A stretch of 64,000 nucleotides of DNA from Undaria pinnatifida (taxonomy: Eukaryota; Sar; Phaeophyceae; Laminariales; Alariaceae). The stretch is from NCBI GenBank assembly GCA_012845835.1, contig JABAKD010000002.1, positions 7,062,603 to 7,126,602 on the forward strand, given 5' to 3'. The stretch's first letter is position 1; each line of letters opens with the position of its first letter. The translations under genes were made by a program, and so were the position numbers. The notes beneath the pieces are model-generated. The model searched no databases, was not told the origin of the DNA, and saw only the letters and a list, made by a program, of their open reading frames with translations. Below are positions 47,601 through 56,120 of this stretch, in pieces.

Positions 47601-48691
47601 CCACCATACACCTCAAGCGTGTGCGCACGAACGAGCACTCCACCAAACCAACCGAACAAGAGAGCAAAGATCGCCACATTACCAGCACCAGAGGGTATCA
47701 TTATACCAGGTAGACATTTTCAGCTTTTGGAGCCATTGGAGTGTCGAGGACTACGAAAGGCGTTTGACTTTTGGTGCTCTTCGAACCCGCGAGCGCTGCT
47801 GTCTGTCCGTTGAGCTCCTCGTACCATTAGGACATTAGGAGTCGCCAGGACTCAGTATTTTCAAGTTTTTTTTACGTGCGGCTTTTCCTATCTGTTCCGT
47901 GCGGTTTTTTGTATCGGTTTGGTGCGGTTAACCGCACCGAACCGCACCATTGCTGCTGCTACTGGTTACCGGTGGCGGGAGCTTGCTGGTTACTTATGAG
48001 CTGATGTGCTGATGCTGTTCACGGCAGTAAATGTCTTGCCTTCAGAACTGCAAGCGCGCTTTTTGCGACATACTTGGAATTACGTATAGTTGTATAGACT
48101 AGTCTAATAGTCTGAATAATATTTAAAACCAATGGCAACAAAAGCACACACATACGCCCACAGAAGAAGCACCAACGCAAGCCGTACCTCTGCAGCGTCC
48201 GCCTCCTTGTCCACCCTCTCCCTCCTTTTGAACTTCTTGAGGTTGCTCGCAGAGAACAGAGCGTTAAGGTCCGGCGCCTCTTCTAATGGCTCCTGCTGTG
48301 CTCCTCCTCCGCTTCCTCCTGCTGCTGCTGGCCGCAAACTGTCACCCCCCTCTCCCTGCCCGACTGCCCCCATAGCTGCGGCTCCTCGTTCATCGCCACC
48401 CTCATTGCCCCCCGCAGAAGTTTGCTCGCTCTCCCCTTTATCCTTCTTCGCCTTCTTCTTCTTCTTCTTATTTTTCTTTGTTGCACTCGAAGATGGCTCT
48501 GCTGGGGTGGATTCGGCGCACTGCTGTTCCCCAGCAGAGGGCTCCTTGACGCCACTCACACCGACTGTGCCTGATACATTCTTGCTAGAAGTTGTTGCGT
48601 TTCTGTTGCCACCCTCCCCTCCTCCTCCTGATGGCCCACCGAGAAGAAGAGAGGACAACAGTCCCGGTCGATAGGCCTCCGTTTCTGGCAT
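38194..48691 (-). CDS. RBM34: RBM34/Nop12-like nucleolar RNA-binding protein, two RRMs, 9 exons
   Basis: Nine minus-strand exons (48188-48691, 46912-47033, 45653-45995, 44736-45017, 44152-44256, 40971-41099, 39682-39819, 39236-39340, 38194-38640) join with matching phases into about 724 residues from ATG to TAG. The N-terminus YRPGLLSSLL resembles the start of RBM34. A Lys/Glu-rich region follows. RRM1 has RNP2 IFVGNL (after RT) and continues through FKEYGAIESVRLRS and the RNP1-equivalent VNAYVVYKE. RRM2 has SVFLGNL and GKGFGYVLL. The C-terminus is Gly/Arg/Ser-rich with SPGRG repeats. Known for the family: Nop12 in yeast acts in 25S rRNA maturation, and RBM34 is nucleolar; the same role here is inferred. 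RRM1 is split by two introns and RRM2 by two. Three exons have decayed copies nearby, and two donors are GC. Confidence 0.9.
38660..38930 (+). repeat. GGGGTT-type intronic array
   Basis: GGTTGGGGTTGGGAT-like units from 38660 to 38910, just upstream in transcript sense of the acceptor of the RBM34-like last exon, where they read as CCCAACCCC. Confidence 0.8.
38980..39200 (+). repeat. (ACC)n/(CAA)n intronic simple sequence
   Basis: Imperfect ACCACC/ACAACA triplets end in a C run at 39181-39198. It lies in the same intron as the GGGGTT array. Confidence 0.8.
39236..39340 (-). CDS. RBM34: RBM34-like exon 8, end of RRM2
   Basis: Acceptor GCGTGGTGTCAG, donor ATGGAG|GTAAGC; 35 codons, phase 0 to 0. 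VKLRGRELRVMPCGKRTKG is the last strand of RRM2 and a basic tail. Confidence 0.85.
39682..39819 (-). CDS. RBM34: RBM34-like exon 7, RRM2 core
   Basis: Acceptor CCGCTCCTCTTCAG, donor GCTGCG|GTGAGC; 46 codons, phase 0 to 0. EGVRLVRDKTTLIGKGFGY with YVLL is the diagnostic RNP1 region, close to the IVRDK-GIGKGFGYVLF of RBM34 proteins. Confidence 0.9.
39970..40069 (-). pseudogene. Decayed copy of RBM34-like exon 7
   Basis: The acceptor CCTCTTCAG is kept. The frame then resembles KLEDSSEAVEWG against KLEGGSEAVEGV of exon 7, followed by loss of the RNP1 region. It lies 150 bp upstream of the intact exon in the transcript. Confidence 0.8.
40480..40640. repeat. AT-rich palindromic simple sequence (TTCGATATATCG type)
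   Basis: Repeated ATCGAACTTCGATA and ACTTCGAAATATCGAACTTC motifs, each nearly its own reverse complement. Intronic. Confidence 0.7.
40971..41099 (-). CDS. RBM34: RBM34-like exon 6, RRM1 end and RRM2 start, GC donor
   Basis: Acceptor AACGCGGTAACAG; 43 codons, phase 0 to 0. LANGADVEGKRIRVDRA is the family's linker between RRMs and SVFLGNLP is RNP2 of RRM2. The donor is GACGAG|GCGAGT. An alternative GATA|GTGAAA 27 bp on would add nine residues to an RRM loop and has a poorer sequence. Confidence 0.85.
41200..41500 (+). repeat. Dispersed repeat family G, copy
   Basis: CCCACGGTAGTAGC, AGCCAAAAAAAGGTATACC, GAGGAACTACCGGT, AATTTTACGAGTACAATG and TATTGAGCTAGCTCCTCGTG match 18955-19240. It lies between exon 6 and its decayed copy. 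Confidence 0.8.
41535..41600 (-). pseudogene. Decayed copy of RBM34-like exon 6 (upstream, nearer)
   Basis: CACTCGCGATGCGCTTGCC, then CACATCCGCGTCGTTCGCC and AACAAAGCCCTTTT (plus strand) align closely with exon 6 at 41053-41105. A 2-base insertion breaks the frame. Confidence 0.75.
41631..42750 (+). repeat. 142-bp satellite, 8 units of three subtypes, in an RBM34-like intron
   Basis: Units begin with TAAGAATCTCTTACTTCTGG at 41631, 41774, 41911, 42053, 42196, 42337, 42464 and 42607. They differ in the middle: type A has GCCGTACACTAC and AAAAAATAAGCCATG; type B has CATGCAAGGCAGG and TTAGTGCAAAAGAGG; type C has ATGTGAAGGTAGGG and TGCCCTACATTAT. The order is A-B-C-A-B-A-B-C, a higher-order arrangement. 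All share TTTTCGTCTTAAACTCGAGT and CTGCCAAATACACC. Confidence 0.9.
42780..43140 (+). pseudogene. Possible retroelement gag fragment
   Basis: One plus-strand frame reads SSNVIYGKHKQTNAIG, an Ala/Pro-rich linker, then TPSFTRCYFGHPAQDSPS, resembling a CCHC knuckle with a lost Cys, then AEREKQQQMQEYIG. The linker and knuckle layout is typical of gag C-termini. The support is weak and the fragment is short. Confidence 0.3.
43177..43256 (-). mobile_element. 80-bp TTAA-flanked MITE, second clean copy
   Basis: TTAA at 43173-43176 and 43257-43260 flank inverted ends CGCCTTTATA / CAAAGGGG. The interior (GGAAACCCnTnnTGGGnACAA, TTACTTGnAnTTA) matches 11090-11171 in reverse complement. The target is the TTAA of a family A repeat. 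Confidence 0.85.
43260..43335 (+). repeat. Dispersed repeat family A, copy interrupted by the TTAA MITE
   Basis: AAGGAGCCCCGTCATTCAG, AAAACGCTTTT, and GTATCGTAGCACGGATA. Its upstream half lies before 43173, so the MITE split the repeat at its GGGTTAAGG core. Confidence 0.65.
43525..43590 (-). pseudogene. Decayed copy of RBM34-like exon 6 (upstream)
   Basis: CTGTCCACTCGGATGCG then TTCACCGAGAGCGCCTTG (plus strand) aligns with the 5' half of exon 6 at 41050-41102. The middle is rearranged and the frame is lost. Confidence 0.6.
44152..44256 (-). CDS. RBM34: RBM34-like exon 5, rest of RRM1
   Basis: Acceptor TTTGTTGTTCCAG, donor GACAAG|GTGAGA, 35 codons phase 0 to 0. VNAYVVYKE is the RNP1-equivalent strand of RRM1. 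Confidence 0.85.
44515..44600 (-). pseudogene. Decayed copy of the 3' part of RBM34-like exon 4
   Basis: Reads SVRMPLVAVEERAVDKAG against SVRLRSVAVEGMAVDKAG of the intact exon 220 bp upstream in the transcript. The copy starts mid-exon and its donor region has lost GCGAGT. Confidence 0.8.
44736..45017 (-). CDS. RBM34: RBM34-like exon 4, start of RRM1, GC donor
   Basis: Acceptor GGATCCCTGCAG, phase 0. It contains MRTIFVGNLPITFNPKKVKG (RNP2) and FKEYGAIESVRLRS. The donor is GATCAG|GCGAGT: the only nearby GT (GCGA|GTCTGT) would break phase with exon 5, so a GC-AG intron is inferred. Confidence 0.85.
45653..45995 (-). CDS. RBM34: RBM34-like exon 3, acidic
   Basis: Acceptor CTCTTGCGGTAG, donor GACAAG|GTGAGA, phase 2 to 0. 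LEAQKRLEIAEKRAAALA helix, then a long Glu/Asp/Ser-rich acidic region typical of nucleolar proteins. The (CCT)n-like plus-strand sequence is this coding tract. Confidence 0.8.
46740..46900 (+). repeat. (CACCAC)n intronic simple sequence
   Basis: Triplet CAC/CAA runs in the intron between RBM34-like exons 2 and 3. Confidence 0.75.
46912..47033 (-). CDS. RBM34: RBM34-like exon 2
   Basis: Acceptor CTCAATTTCAG, donor AATCG|GTAAGG, phase 0 to 2. Highly charged: VFRITKEAREREKREEEE and GKKKNKKAKKREAEE. Confidence 0.8.
47150..47465 (+). repeat. 101-bp tandem duplication with half-unit repeats
   Basis: CACCCTCAGGTTTGGACACT, CGAGTCGTTTCGAGGCCGG, GACAGCAGTATGCGAAC and CAAGTTTCCACACTTCAG occur at about 47150 and 47251 almost identically. 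Diverged half units with GCAGTATGCC and CAGGTTTGCA follow to 47465. It lies in RBM34-like intron 1. Confidence 0.85.
47921..47938. repeat. 18-bp perfect palindrome
   Basis: GGTGCGGTTAACCGCACC within a GTGCGGTTT-rich stretch at 47875-47955 in RBM34-like intron 1. Similar GGTGCGG repeats lie near 60880. Confidence 0.8.
48188..48691 (-). CDS. RBM34: RBM34-like exon 1
   Basis: Starts at ATG 48691 (MPETEAYRPGLLSSLLL). An in-frame GTG lies 14 codons upstream, but the ATG gives the family-like N-terminus. It carries a Lys run (KKNKKKKKKAKKDK), a likely nucleolar signal. The donor GCAGAG|GTACGG is weak; phase 0 out. Confidence 0.8.
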
Positions 48692-48733
48692 CGGTCTACC
48701 TTCTGTGTCCTCTAGATGGGAGCTTTGCTTCAC

Positions 48734-49900
48734 CGTGAGCTATCAGCTGAAAATGTCTTGTAGGGGTTTCCAACTTCAAATATATGCATGCTGGTGTAGG
48801 GGATGAACTGCGATTTTTCCGTGGGCGCCCGAGGACACCTGACACAGACTACCGCCGCTTGCTGCCAGTTGCTGACCAATTTCGAGCGCTCTAGCAAGAT
48901 GCTGAGGACTAATCGGGGTAATGGAAACAGCATGCGGGGGCTGAGTGCATCTTCGCCCCTGGTGTGGGCGCTGGTGAGTGAGAAAATCGAGCTCCAACCC
49001 TAAGCGAGAAATCTACATTCCCTGTTTTTTTCCGGTATAAACACCCGCTTTGGAACTGACGAACTGACAGGTAGGTACCTTACTTTGTACAGACAATTAC
49101 TTGATATTTGTATCAGAGGATATTTTTGAGTCCAGAGAAAGCCAAAGCTTCCACGGCCACATGCACCGCACGCCATATATCGTGTCAGGCTGTGCATACT
49201 TGTACATAGGATGTTCACATACGAGACCCCATGCCATACCGGTGCACTATCCACATGCTCTACCAGAGCGTACCACGGGTATTATTACGTCATTCAGTAC
49301 AGCAGTATGAACTCGTACCTGATACCAGGTAGGATACAACAGCAGAGCACAGCGGGGCGCCCTGCTGCTGACCATGCCACTCCTTGCTGACTTTACCAGC
49401 ACAACATAGACTCACTTACGGTCATGCCGGTACCTTTGGAGGCCCCCCTCGGCAGTTGTCTGGCCTGTCAGACTACTCTCAGCTCTTGATTGCGGAGGAA
49501 ACATATATATTTTAGGACGGATCCATGGACTCTGTTTTTTTTGTTAGTTTTTCCCTTTTTTTGTTTTACACACAATATTTAAGGACGTCAGCCGTGAGTT
49601 CGACGAATTTCGGGTCAATACTCACTTGTTTTGGACCTTTGCTTTTGCGCACCCCATGAAGGCACAAGCCAAACTCCAATAGCCACAGCAGTATCTACGT
49701 ACCGCAAGCACAGCAGAACGTCCTACAATCGACCCTGCACAGAGCAGCGAAGTACATAGCCTGGTACAGCAGTACGTTCGCGTCGACCAGAATGCGACAA
49801 CACATGCGAGAAGACAAGATCAAAACTGTCCCCGAGAGCCACCACGTATCGTACGAATATCTCGTGTTTACTATTGGTTGTCGTTTATTGGGAATTGGGA
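48734..49900. other. Region upstream of the RBM34-like gene; no gene seen
   Basis: Any promoter of the RBM34-like gene would lie here. No TATA or other clear element was recognised. A family B core lies at 49585-49660. Open frames are short. Confidence 0.5.
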
Positions 49901-49970
49901 CTGATGTTACTCTTTGAATAAGCGCATGTAAAGATATGTTGGCCCTTGAACGACAGCAGCCGAAATTTCC

Positions 49971-51296
49971 AGGGCTTTTCACGGGTCATGACCCGACCCG
50001 CGGGTCAAAGGGGTTTCAAAATCTCGCGGGTCGGGTCGGGTCGGGTCGGGTCGGGTCGGGTCGGGTCGGGTCGGGTCAAAACAGTTTAAAACCTCACGGG
50101 TCGGGTCGGGTTGGGTCAAGAGGTTTTGAAAATCTCGCGGGTCGGGTGGGGTCATGACCGGCGAGATAGGGCTTGACCCGCGAGTTGTTTTCGGCTGACC
50201 CGCGGGTCAAACCCGCGGATCTGGCCCGCGGATCCGCCATTTTCAAACTTATTACAGCTGAGGGCCATTGCCGTGCAGGCGCCCCGCGGGTCCGACCCGC
50301 GGATCCGTAAATAAAATACAAACCTTTCCGCTTCCTGCCTCTCTCGTGCCGATGCTCCGATCAGATGTCATCACAGCGTGCAGAACAATCACCAGGCAGT
50401 ACCCCTAGCTACTCGTACCAAGGCATACGGCAGTGTGACGCGAATCCCGTTCCTGCTGAAGCCGTAACAACAGTAGCAATATTACGGTCATACCAGTACG
50501 AAATGTGGCCATACGTAAAAAAGCAAGAAGAGCGGTCGTCGTTGAAGCAGCAGCAGCAGCTGCAGCTGCACAGCAGCAGCACCCTGGCAGCAGCAAGCAC
50601 CAGCAGCAGACAACGCACCCTCGCGGATCGCAGCCCCTGCTGACAGATCCACCGCCCCAGGCTCAGCTAGGCTGCTTGCCGGGGCCGAAGACTGCACATA
50701 TAACTAGGTCGCTCGTCGGGTCGCTCGTCGAGTCGACCCGGTGGCCTAGCGGTACGGGCATGCCCATGCATGTGAGTTGCGGTTTCTTTCCCATTTTTCG
50801 CGCGCACACCACATGACATCATCAGTTGCAAACGATGCGGGTAAAGAAACCTTAGAACACGACATACTGGGAAAAGTACGACGGACCAAGGACCAACCAA
50901 CCAACCGAGGTATACATGCTTTCACCCGTGACTTTTCGCCTTTTACCCGTGAGAAATGTCACGGGTCAAGTTGACCTGACCCTCATGAAACCCGCATCTC
51001 GCGGATCACCCGAATTGTGGCGGGTCGGGTCGGGTCGGGTCAGGAAGATTTCAAAACCTCGCGGGTCGGGTCGGGTCGGGTCAGAAGATTTCAAATTCTC
51101 GCGGGTCGGGTCGGGTTGGGTCAGGAGGTTTTCAAAATCTCGCGGGTCGGGTCGGGTCAAGACGTCTCGAAATTCTCGCGGGTCGGGTCGGGTCGGGTCA
51201 AGAGGGTATCGAAATTCCCACGAGTCGGGTCAGCTGACCCGACCCGACCCGACCCGACTCGACCACCGAGATTTGACCCGACCCGTGAAAAGCCCT
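49971..51296. mobile_element. (GGGTC)n element with terminal inverted repeats and about 9-bp target duplication
   Basis: Left end AGGGCTTTTCACGGGTC (49971) and right end GACCCGTGAAAAGCCCT (to 51296) are perfect inverted repeats of 17 bp. GAAATTTCC (49962-49970) and GAAATTTTCC (51297-51306) flank them. The related local repeat at 51697-51715 reads GAAATTTCC with TATTTAGACC directly after it, the empty site. The interior is (GGGTC)n in GGGTCGGGTC blocks separated by AAAATCTCGC-type spacers, plus a 50350-50900 segment without GGGTC that may be a nested insertion. No transposase. A Mutator-like origin is suggested by the duplication length only. Confidence 0.8.
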
Positions 51297-52085
51297 GAAA
51301 TTTTCCGATTTAGACCAGATTTTGAGCCGCCTTTGATATCACTCGAGCTGAGTTCCACTTCTCGGCGCGCTGTTTCCTGGACGTGCCTCATCTTGCTCGA
51401 CTCTCCCGACCCTGCCGGGGTCGGCGTCGGTCGTGCTCTCGTCGTCTTTCTGCGAGGAGTGCGTTTTTTCTTTCTGGGTCGAAATAAGGGCATGTGGCAC
51501 AATTTCGATTTGGGCATGATTTAGCTCCCCATTCCCCATGGTAGGAAACGCCTCGCAAATATCAACAAAATAGTATTATTCTTCCTGGTGGGCTGATAGG
51601 CTGAAGAGCACAGAGCGCAGAGGACAAACAAGATAAACACATGTAAATAAATGTTGGCTCTTGCACGAAAACGGTGGCTCTTGCACGAGAGCAACCGAAA
51701 TTTCCTATTTAGACCAGGTTTTGAGCCGTCTTCGAGATCACTCGAGCCGCGGTCCACTTTCCTGCGCGCTGTTTCCTGGACGTGCCTCACTTTCCTCGAC
51801 TTTCCCGACCCTGCCGGGGTCTGCGTCGGTCGTGCTCTCGTCGTTTCTCTGCGGGGGGTGCTTTTGTTGCTTTTTTGGTCAGAATAAGGGCATGCAGCAT
51901 ATTTTTTTTCGAGTTGGGCATGATTTAGCTCCCCATTCCCCATGGTAGGAAACGCCTCGCAAATATCGACAAATAATAATCTTCCTGGTGGGCTGACGGG
52001 CTGAAGAGCACAGAGCGTAGAGGATGAACAAGAGACGACAGCGACAGCGACAGAGATAGATGGCCCAAGCCGTCAGCAACAGCAT
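51297..52085 (+). repeat. Local repeat family J, two tandem units of about 399 bp plus partial units
   Basis: Units start with GATTTAGACCAGATTTTGAG at 51307 and TATTTAGACCAGGTTTTGAG at 51706. They share TTTCCTGGACGTGCCTCA, CGACCCTGCCGGGGTC, GGGCATGATTTAGCTCCCC and CCTGGTGGGCTGA. Partial units lie at 49900-49970 and 52320-52470. The GGGTC element and the LTR element both sit in or beside this array. Confidence 0.85.
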
Positions 52086-52482
52086 GTCTGATCCTATGCC
52101 TAGTGCTTATGCCGCCGCAGTCACCCGATCTTTAGTGAGGCAAGCAAGCGGCACCCCGCTGCTTCGACACCTACTTCTAAGGCCTGCGCTTCTGAAGCGG
52201 CCACGGGCGCTGCTCCAGCGATGACGGTCACGACCCTTGCGGCTGCGGACCTGAACCTGATATGCCAATACTCAACTGCTGTGCACTGCTGTACGACGGA
52301 CGAGCATGTACTCGTATCTACCCGTCATGTGTAAATATGTTGTCTCTGTCGTTTTAGCGATCGAGAGGCCCGATTTAGACAAGGTTTTGAGCTGTACGTT
52401 GACACCCTATATATAGCTCGAGATGAGTTCCGCCTCTCGGTGCGCTGGCTGTTGAATGTGCCTCATGTTTATATTATACCGC

Positions 52483-52749
52483 TGTACCGCTGTGGTCGTA
52501 TCATTGGGCATTTTACCGTACGTAGAATGGTTGGATACATTTGTCAGGGAGTTCAATTGTCATTACTGACGGTTTCTTGTGAGCTCTTGAGATATTGAGA
52601 TACGAACGGGAAGGTCCATGGCCGATGGCATGGCATTCCCCGTGCGATAACGAACGAACTATTGCATTGTGGACAAACGCACTCCGAGCCTACGAGGAGA
52701 AGTCCTCGGAGCTGATACCACCGGGCCCGCGGTCGCGCGAGTCGGTACA
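52483..52749 (+). repeat. 5' LTR
   Basis: 267 bp, TG...CA ends, about nine bases in ten identical to the 3' LTR. Shared landmarks: CCGCTGTGGTCGTATCATTG, ATACGAACGGGAAGGTCCAT and CACCGGGCCCGCGGTCGCG. Confidence 0.85.
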
Positions 52750-52861
52750 ATTCAATTAAAATTGGGTAAGTTCTGCTTACTGCCCAAAACGTGACCAATT
52801 TGCTTTTCGGGGGCCGGAAAGCACTGTTTTGCGTGCTGGTGTGGGACACCAGCCGAAAGCA

Positions 52862-53866
52862 ATGGGAAACCCTACAGCAGCAGAGGAGCACGAGCGCAGG
52901 GCGCTGACGGAGTCCATTCTGCAAGCTGGGGCAACCCGAGAGGTGGAGGCCGAGCCGGCGGCCGGCTGAAGCCGGAAATCAAGGTGACGATCGGGGAGAT
53001 AGACCGCCTAGGTTGTGTGGTGATGTTGTTACCTTCGAAGATATGCATGAATTTCTTGTTGCCTACTCGGAGTACGAGCAGCAGATGCATATCACAAACC
53101 AAGATGGAGGAGACCGGGTACTCGTGAGGAGGCGAGAGCTGGTAGATTCGGCGACCCAAATGATGGTGGCTGATGAGTTCTACGATTGCAAGCCCTGGGT
53201 CGACCTCTCCGAGGAGGAGCTATTGCAAGGGCTCAAAAGGTTTGCTGGCGTTGATATTCAACAGACGAGTGATGAGGATTTCTGCCGTCAGATATTCAGT
53301 GTGCTGAAGATGGATGCGAGCGTGCCTGTAGATAGCAGGGTGTTCATGCAAATACGTGCCCTGCCGAAATACCTTGCTGACAGCGGGCTCACAGAGGTGG
53401 TGAGGCCCAATGGTCGGCAGTGTACAAGCATGGCAAGGTGCTGGTGGAGGCAATAGCGGCTGGAATCGAGCCACTCGAGTTCCGCCGCAAGGTGGAAAAA
53501 ATATGCGTTTCGATCTCGTAACGCATGACCCTGATGCGTTGTTCAGCATAATTGCCAAGCAGCAACGGGATCAAGCCGTCATTGAGGCCAACGATGCTGT
53601 ACGCCGGCAAAAAGCAAAGCGGCGTGACGCTAGGTCGGTGGCTGTTGCAGGGACCGCGCCGCAGGGAAGTACTGCTCTCGGGCACGACTCACGCGAGAGT
53701 GCCAAGGCTGCTGGTGTGAACGCAGAGCGGAACCGTCGGTACGACAACAAGGAGTGCTTTGTGTGTGGCAAGCAAGGTCACAAGCAGCGGGACTGCCCCC
53801 AAAGCCAGGAGGGCAAGGCGGGAAAAGGCGTCCATTGCCAGACCCACGGCCAGACCCCTGTATAGC
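52862..53866 (+). pseudogene. gag remnant with CCHC zinc knuckle
   Basis: ATG at 52862 opens MGNPTAAEEHERRALTES. Frameshifts near 52970 and 53400 follow, then an EPLEFRRKVEKI / RFDLVTHDPDALFS capsid-like stretch. The knuckle CFVCGKQGHKQRDC is at 53755-53796. Structural role: nucleocapsid and RNA packaging in intact relatives. Confidence 0.8.
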
Positions 53867-54267
53867 AGCAGCAGTCCCCAAGCGGTCCCGCTCATCATAT
53901 CTGGAGCAAGACAACCGGGATGGCCCCTGCATCTGCCACCCCTCGAGCTAGTGCGTACAAGACCGCCTCAAAAGCGATGGTTACGGAGACCGAACCTGCT
54001 GTGCCTGAACCATCTACGCAGAATGACAACGACTACGTGTACATTCGCGTGCCGCGGGAAAGGATGGCGCCAGTGGATCAAGGGCTCACCGAGACGGTGC
54101 GGCATCAGGTGTCCCAGAGCGCTGGGCCGCAGAGTGCAGCGCCAGTTCTTCACTCCGTTCCGGTGCAGCTGCCGGCACCCGCGTCGCAGCAGTCATGTGG
54201 TGATACCAGCACCATTTCATAAGCGCGTGTCTCGGTCTTACAGCCGGGTGGAAGTGGTGATACGAGC

Positions 54268-54720
54268 GTGGATACGGTGGAGACCGAACCGCACTTGGAG
54301 GCCCTGACGCGGCATATCGCAAGGCGTCTCGTGGTTCCCGGTGCTCCCGCGACTGCTGAGGCTAAGGTGCTCACGGACTCTGGTTCAAGCATCGCAGCAA
54401 TGTTGGAGGAGCTGGTACAGGCCCTGCGGGGACAGGTGGGGATGACGCAAACCGCGTATCGCAGGCGTTTGTTGGGCATGCGCGTGTGGTGACGTTGTTG
54501 GGCCAGGAGTGCGATATTGAGACGCAATCGTGTCCACTCCACTTAACGATCGATACACCATGGGGACCAGTCCGATTTACCATGCCGTTCATCATGGTCC
54601 CTGGGAGAGGCGATGTGGTCATCATCGGGCAGAAGCCACCGAGAGAGAAACTCGGCATCGACATCATGGCGCAGCTTGAAGCCTGTGTGCTGAAGGCACA
54701 AGGGCGTCAAGATGGCGCTG
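54268..54720 (+). pseudogene. Retropepsin-like protease remnant
   Basis: AKVLTDSGSS (the catalytic Asp of DSG at about 54376) is followed, after a frameshift near 54480, by IDTPWGPVRFTMPFIMVPG and VVIIGQ...LGID, the pattern of the retropepsin C-terminal half in Ty3/Gypsy elements. The frameshift splits the domain. Confidence 0.7.
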
Positions 54721-55120
54721 GGATGGAGCTTACAGCTCGTTCTGTGGGCGAGCCCAATGATGGTGCTCTGCTGCGAGCGACGATGGCTACCACAGCATTC
54801 GTGCCGGGCGGTGACGCGCCAGGCGACGCGGATGATGAGGTCGCACTGACGCTGCCGTCTCAACGACCCATGATATTCCAGAATTCCAAGGTGGAAATGA
54901 GGGATCGTGCAGGCGTGTTGGAGACGGATGTCGATGACGCTGGTGACCTTGGCTCCCCGCCGGAATGTGCCAAGATGCTGCGCGATATCGTTTTTCGCAC
55001 GCACCTTGACGTGCTATGTCGGGCGTTGTCGGGTGACCCACCTGAACGCCAGAAGCCTGGGGCGGTCCGGTTTCTTTCAGGTGCAAGGGTGGTGCCGGCG
55101 AAGCCCCCACCTGAACGTAA

Positions 55121-55351
55121 TTGCCTGCGGTGGAGTACGGCGGAGTCTTGCCCAGACTGCCGCTCGGTTGTGACGACGAGTTTGTCGTCAAGATGGCCTG
55201 GGAAGGGCCGGAGGAGGCGGAGAGTACCGGGGAGCCGGTGTCACGCGGGTTTGATGACGCGACGGCCGTGCTGCGAAAAGAGCTCAAGGCGCTGCGGCTG
55301 AAGACGGATCGGAAGCGGGGACTCGTACAGCGGTATGGGCTGCGTTTTTGA
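55121..55351 (+). pseudogene. Chromodomain-like remnant (integrase C-terminus)
   Basis: EFVVKMAWEGPEEAESTGEP then DDATAVLRKELKAL fits the chromodomain pattern (aromatic-VKW-G-x-x-E-x-TWEP) with W/M and W/G changes at conserved positions. In chromoviruses this domain ends the integrase and binds modified histones. The core integrase that should precede it is missing. Confidence 0.7.
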
Positions 55352-55852
55352 TCATATTGTGGTTTATGGGGGGATCCCGAATTCTGAGTCACTGATTCCC
55401 GGTTTTATCTCAATTTTGCATTTCGACTTGTTTTTCTGGCTTGGAATTTATGCGCAGGGCGCTGATAGCACCTGGCGCAGCCACAGGTGGCGGTTCGTCG
55501 CCGAGGCTGTGTGTGGACAGAGCATGTCCGGGGTTGATCCTTCCGTTTTGCAGGGGTGGCTATTGTGCTGGAGTACACATTTCTTATGTGGTCTGGGCTT
55601 CGGCAAGTTGCATGCGCAATTGGAGATATGACGCGTGGTGCGTGGTTTGCTTGAAGATGCAGTCGTGATGACGAGGCTACTGAACAACCGTTGTTCACCG
55701 TCAGTGAACGTGGTAGAACTTAGGTCGTGGTGAAACTGACCGGGATGTGTTGGACTTGACCATTGCCCAACGTACGGACAGCTATGTTTATCATAGCTAC
55801 TCGATTTGAGCCAACTTGTGGTTGGTAGCCCGACATGGGCTTTGGAGGGTGC

Positions 55853-56120
55853 TGTACCGCTGTGGTCGTATCATTGGGCATTTTATCTTACATATAATGG
55901 TTAGATACATTTTGTCATGGAGTTCAATTGTCATCATTGGCGATTCTTGTGAGCTCTTGAGATCTTGGGATACGAACGGGAAGGTCCATGGCCGATGGCA
56001 TGGCACTTCCCCGTGCGATAACGAACGAACTATTGCATTGTGGACAAACGCACTCCGAGCCTACGAGGGGAAGACCTCGGAGCTGATGCCACCGGGCCCG
56101 CGGTCGCGCGGGTCTGTACA
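55853..56120 (+). repeat. 3' LTR
   Basis: 268 bp, starts TGTACCGC and ends TGTACA. It is preceded by a weak purine tract (TTTGGAGGG). Confidence 0.85.

Larger units (their letters stand above)
52483..56120 (+). mobile_element. Ty3/Gypsy chromovirus-type LTR retrotransposon, internally deleted
   Basis: Two LTRs of about 267 bp (52483-52749 and 55853-56120) begin TGTACC and end TACA, and are flanked by ACCGC and ACTGC, a 5-bp target duplication with one difference. Between them lie gag remnants with a CCHC knuckle, a retropepsin-like region, and a chromodomain-like segment. No reverse transcriptase, RNase H or integrase core is present: the frame passes from the region after the protease to the chromodomain near 55120-55160. 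Several frameshifts and stops exist, so it is dead or non-autonomous. No primer-binding site was recognised after the 5' LTR. Confidence 0.85.

Noticed and set aside
49971..51296. GGGTC arrays as telomeric repeats or a CRISPR array
   Set aside because: The pentamer is not a known telomere unit, there are no unique spacers, and inverted ends with a target duplication mark a mobile element.
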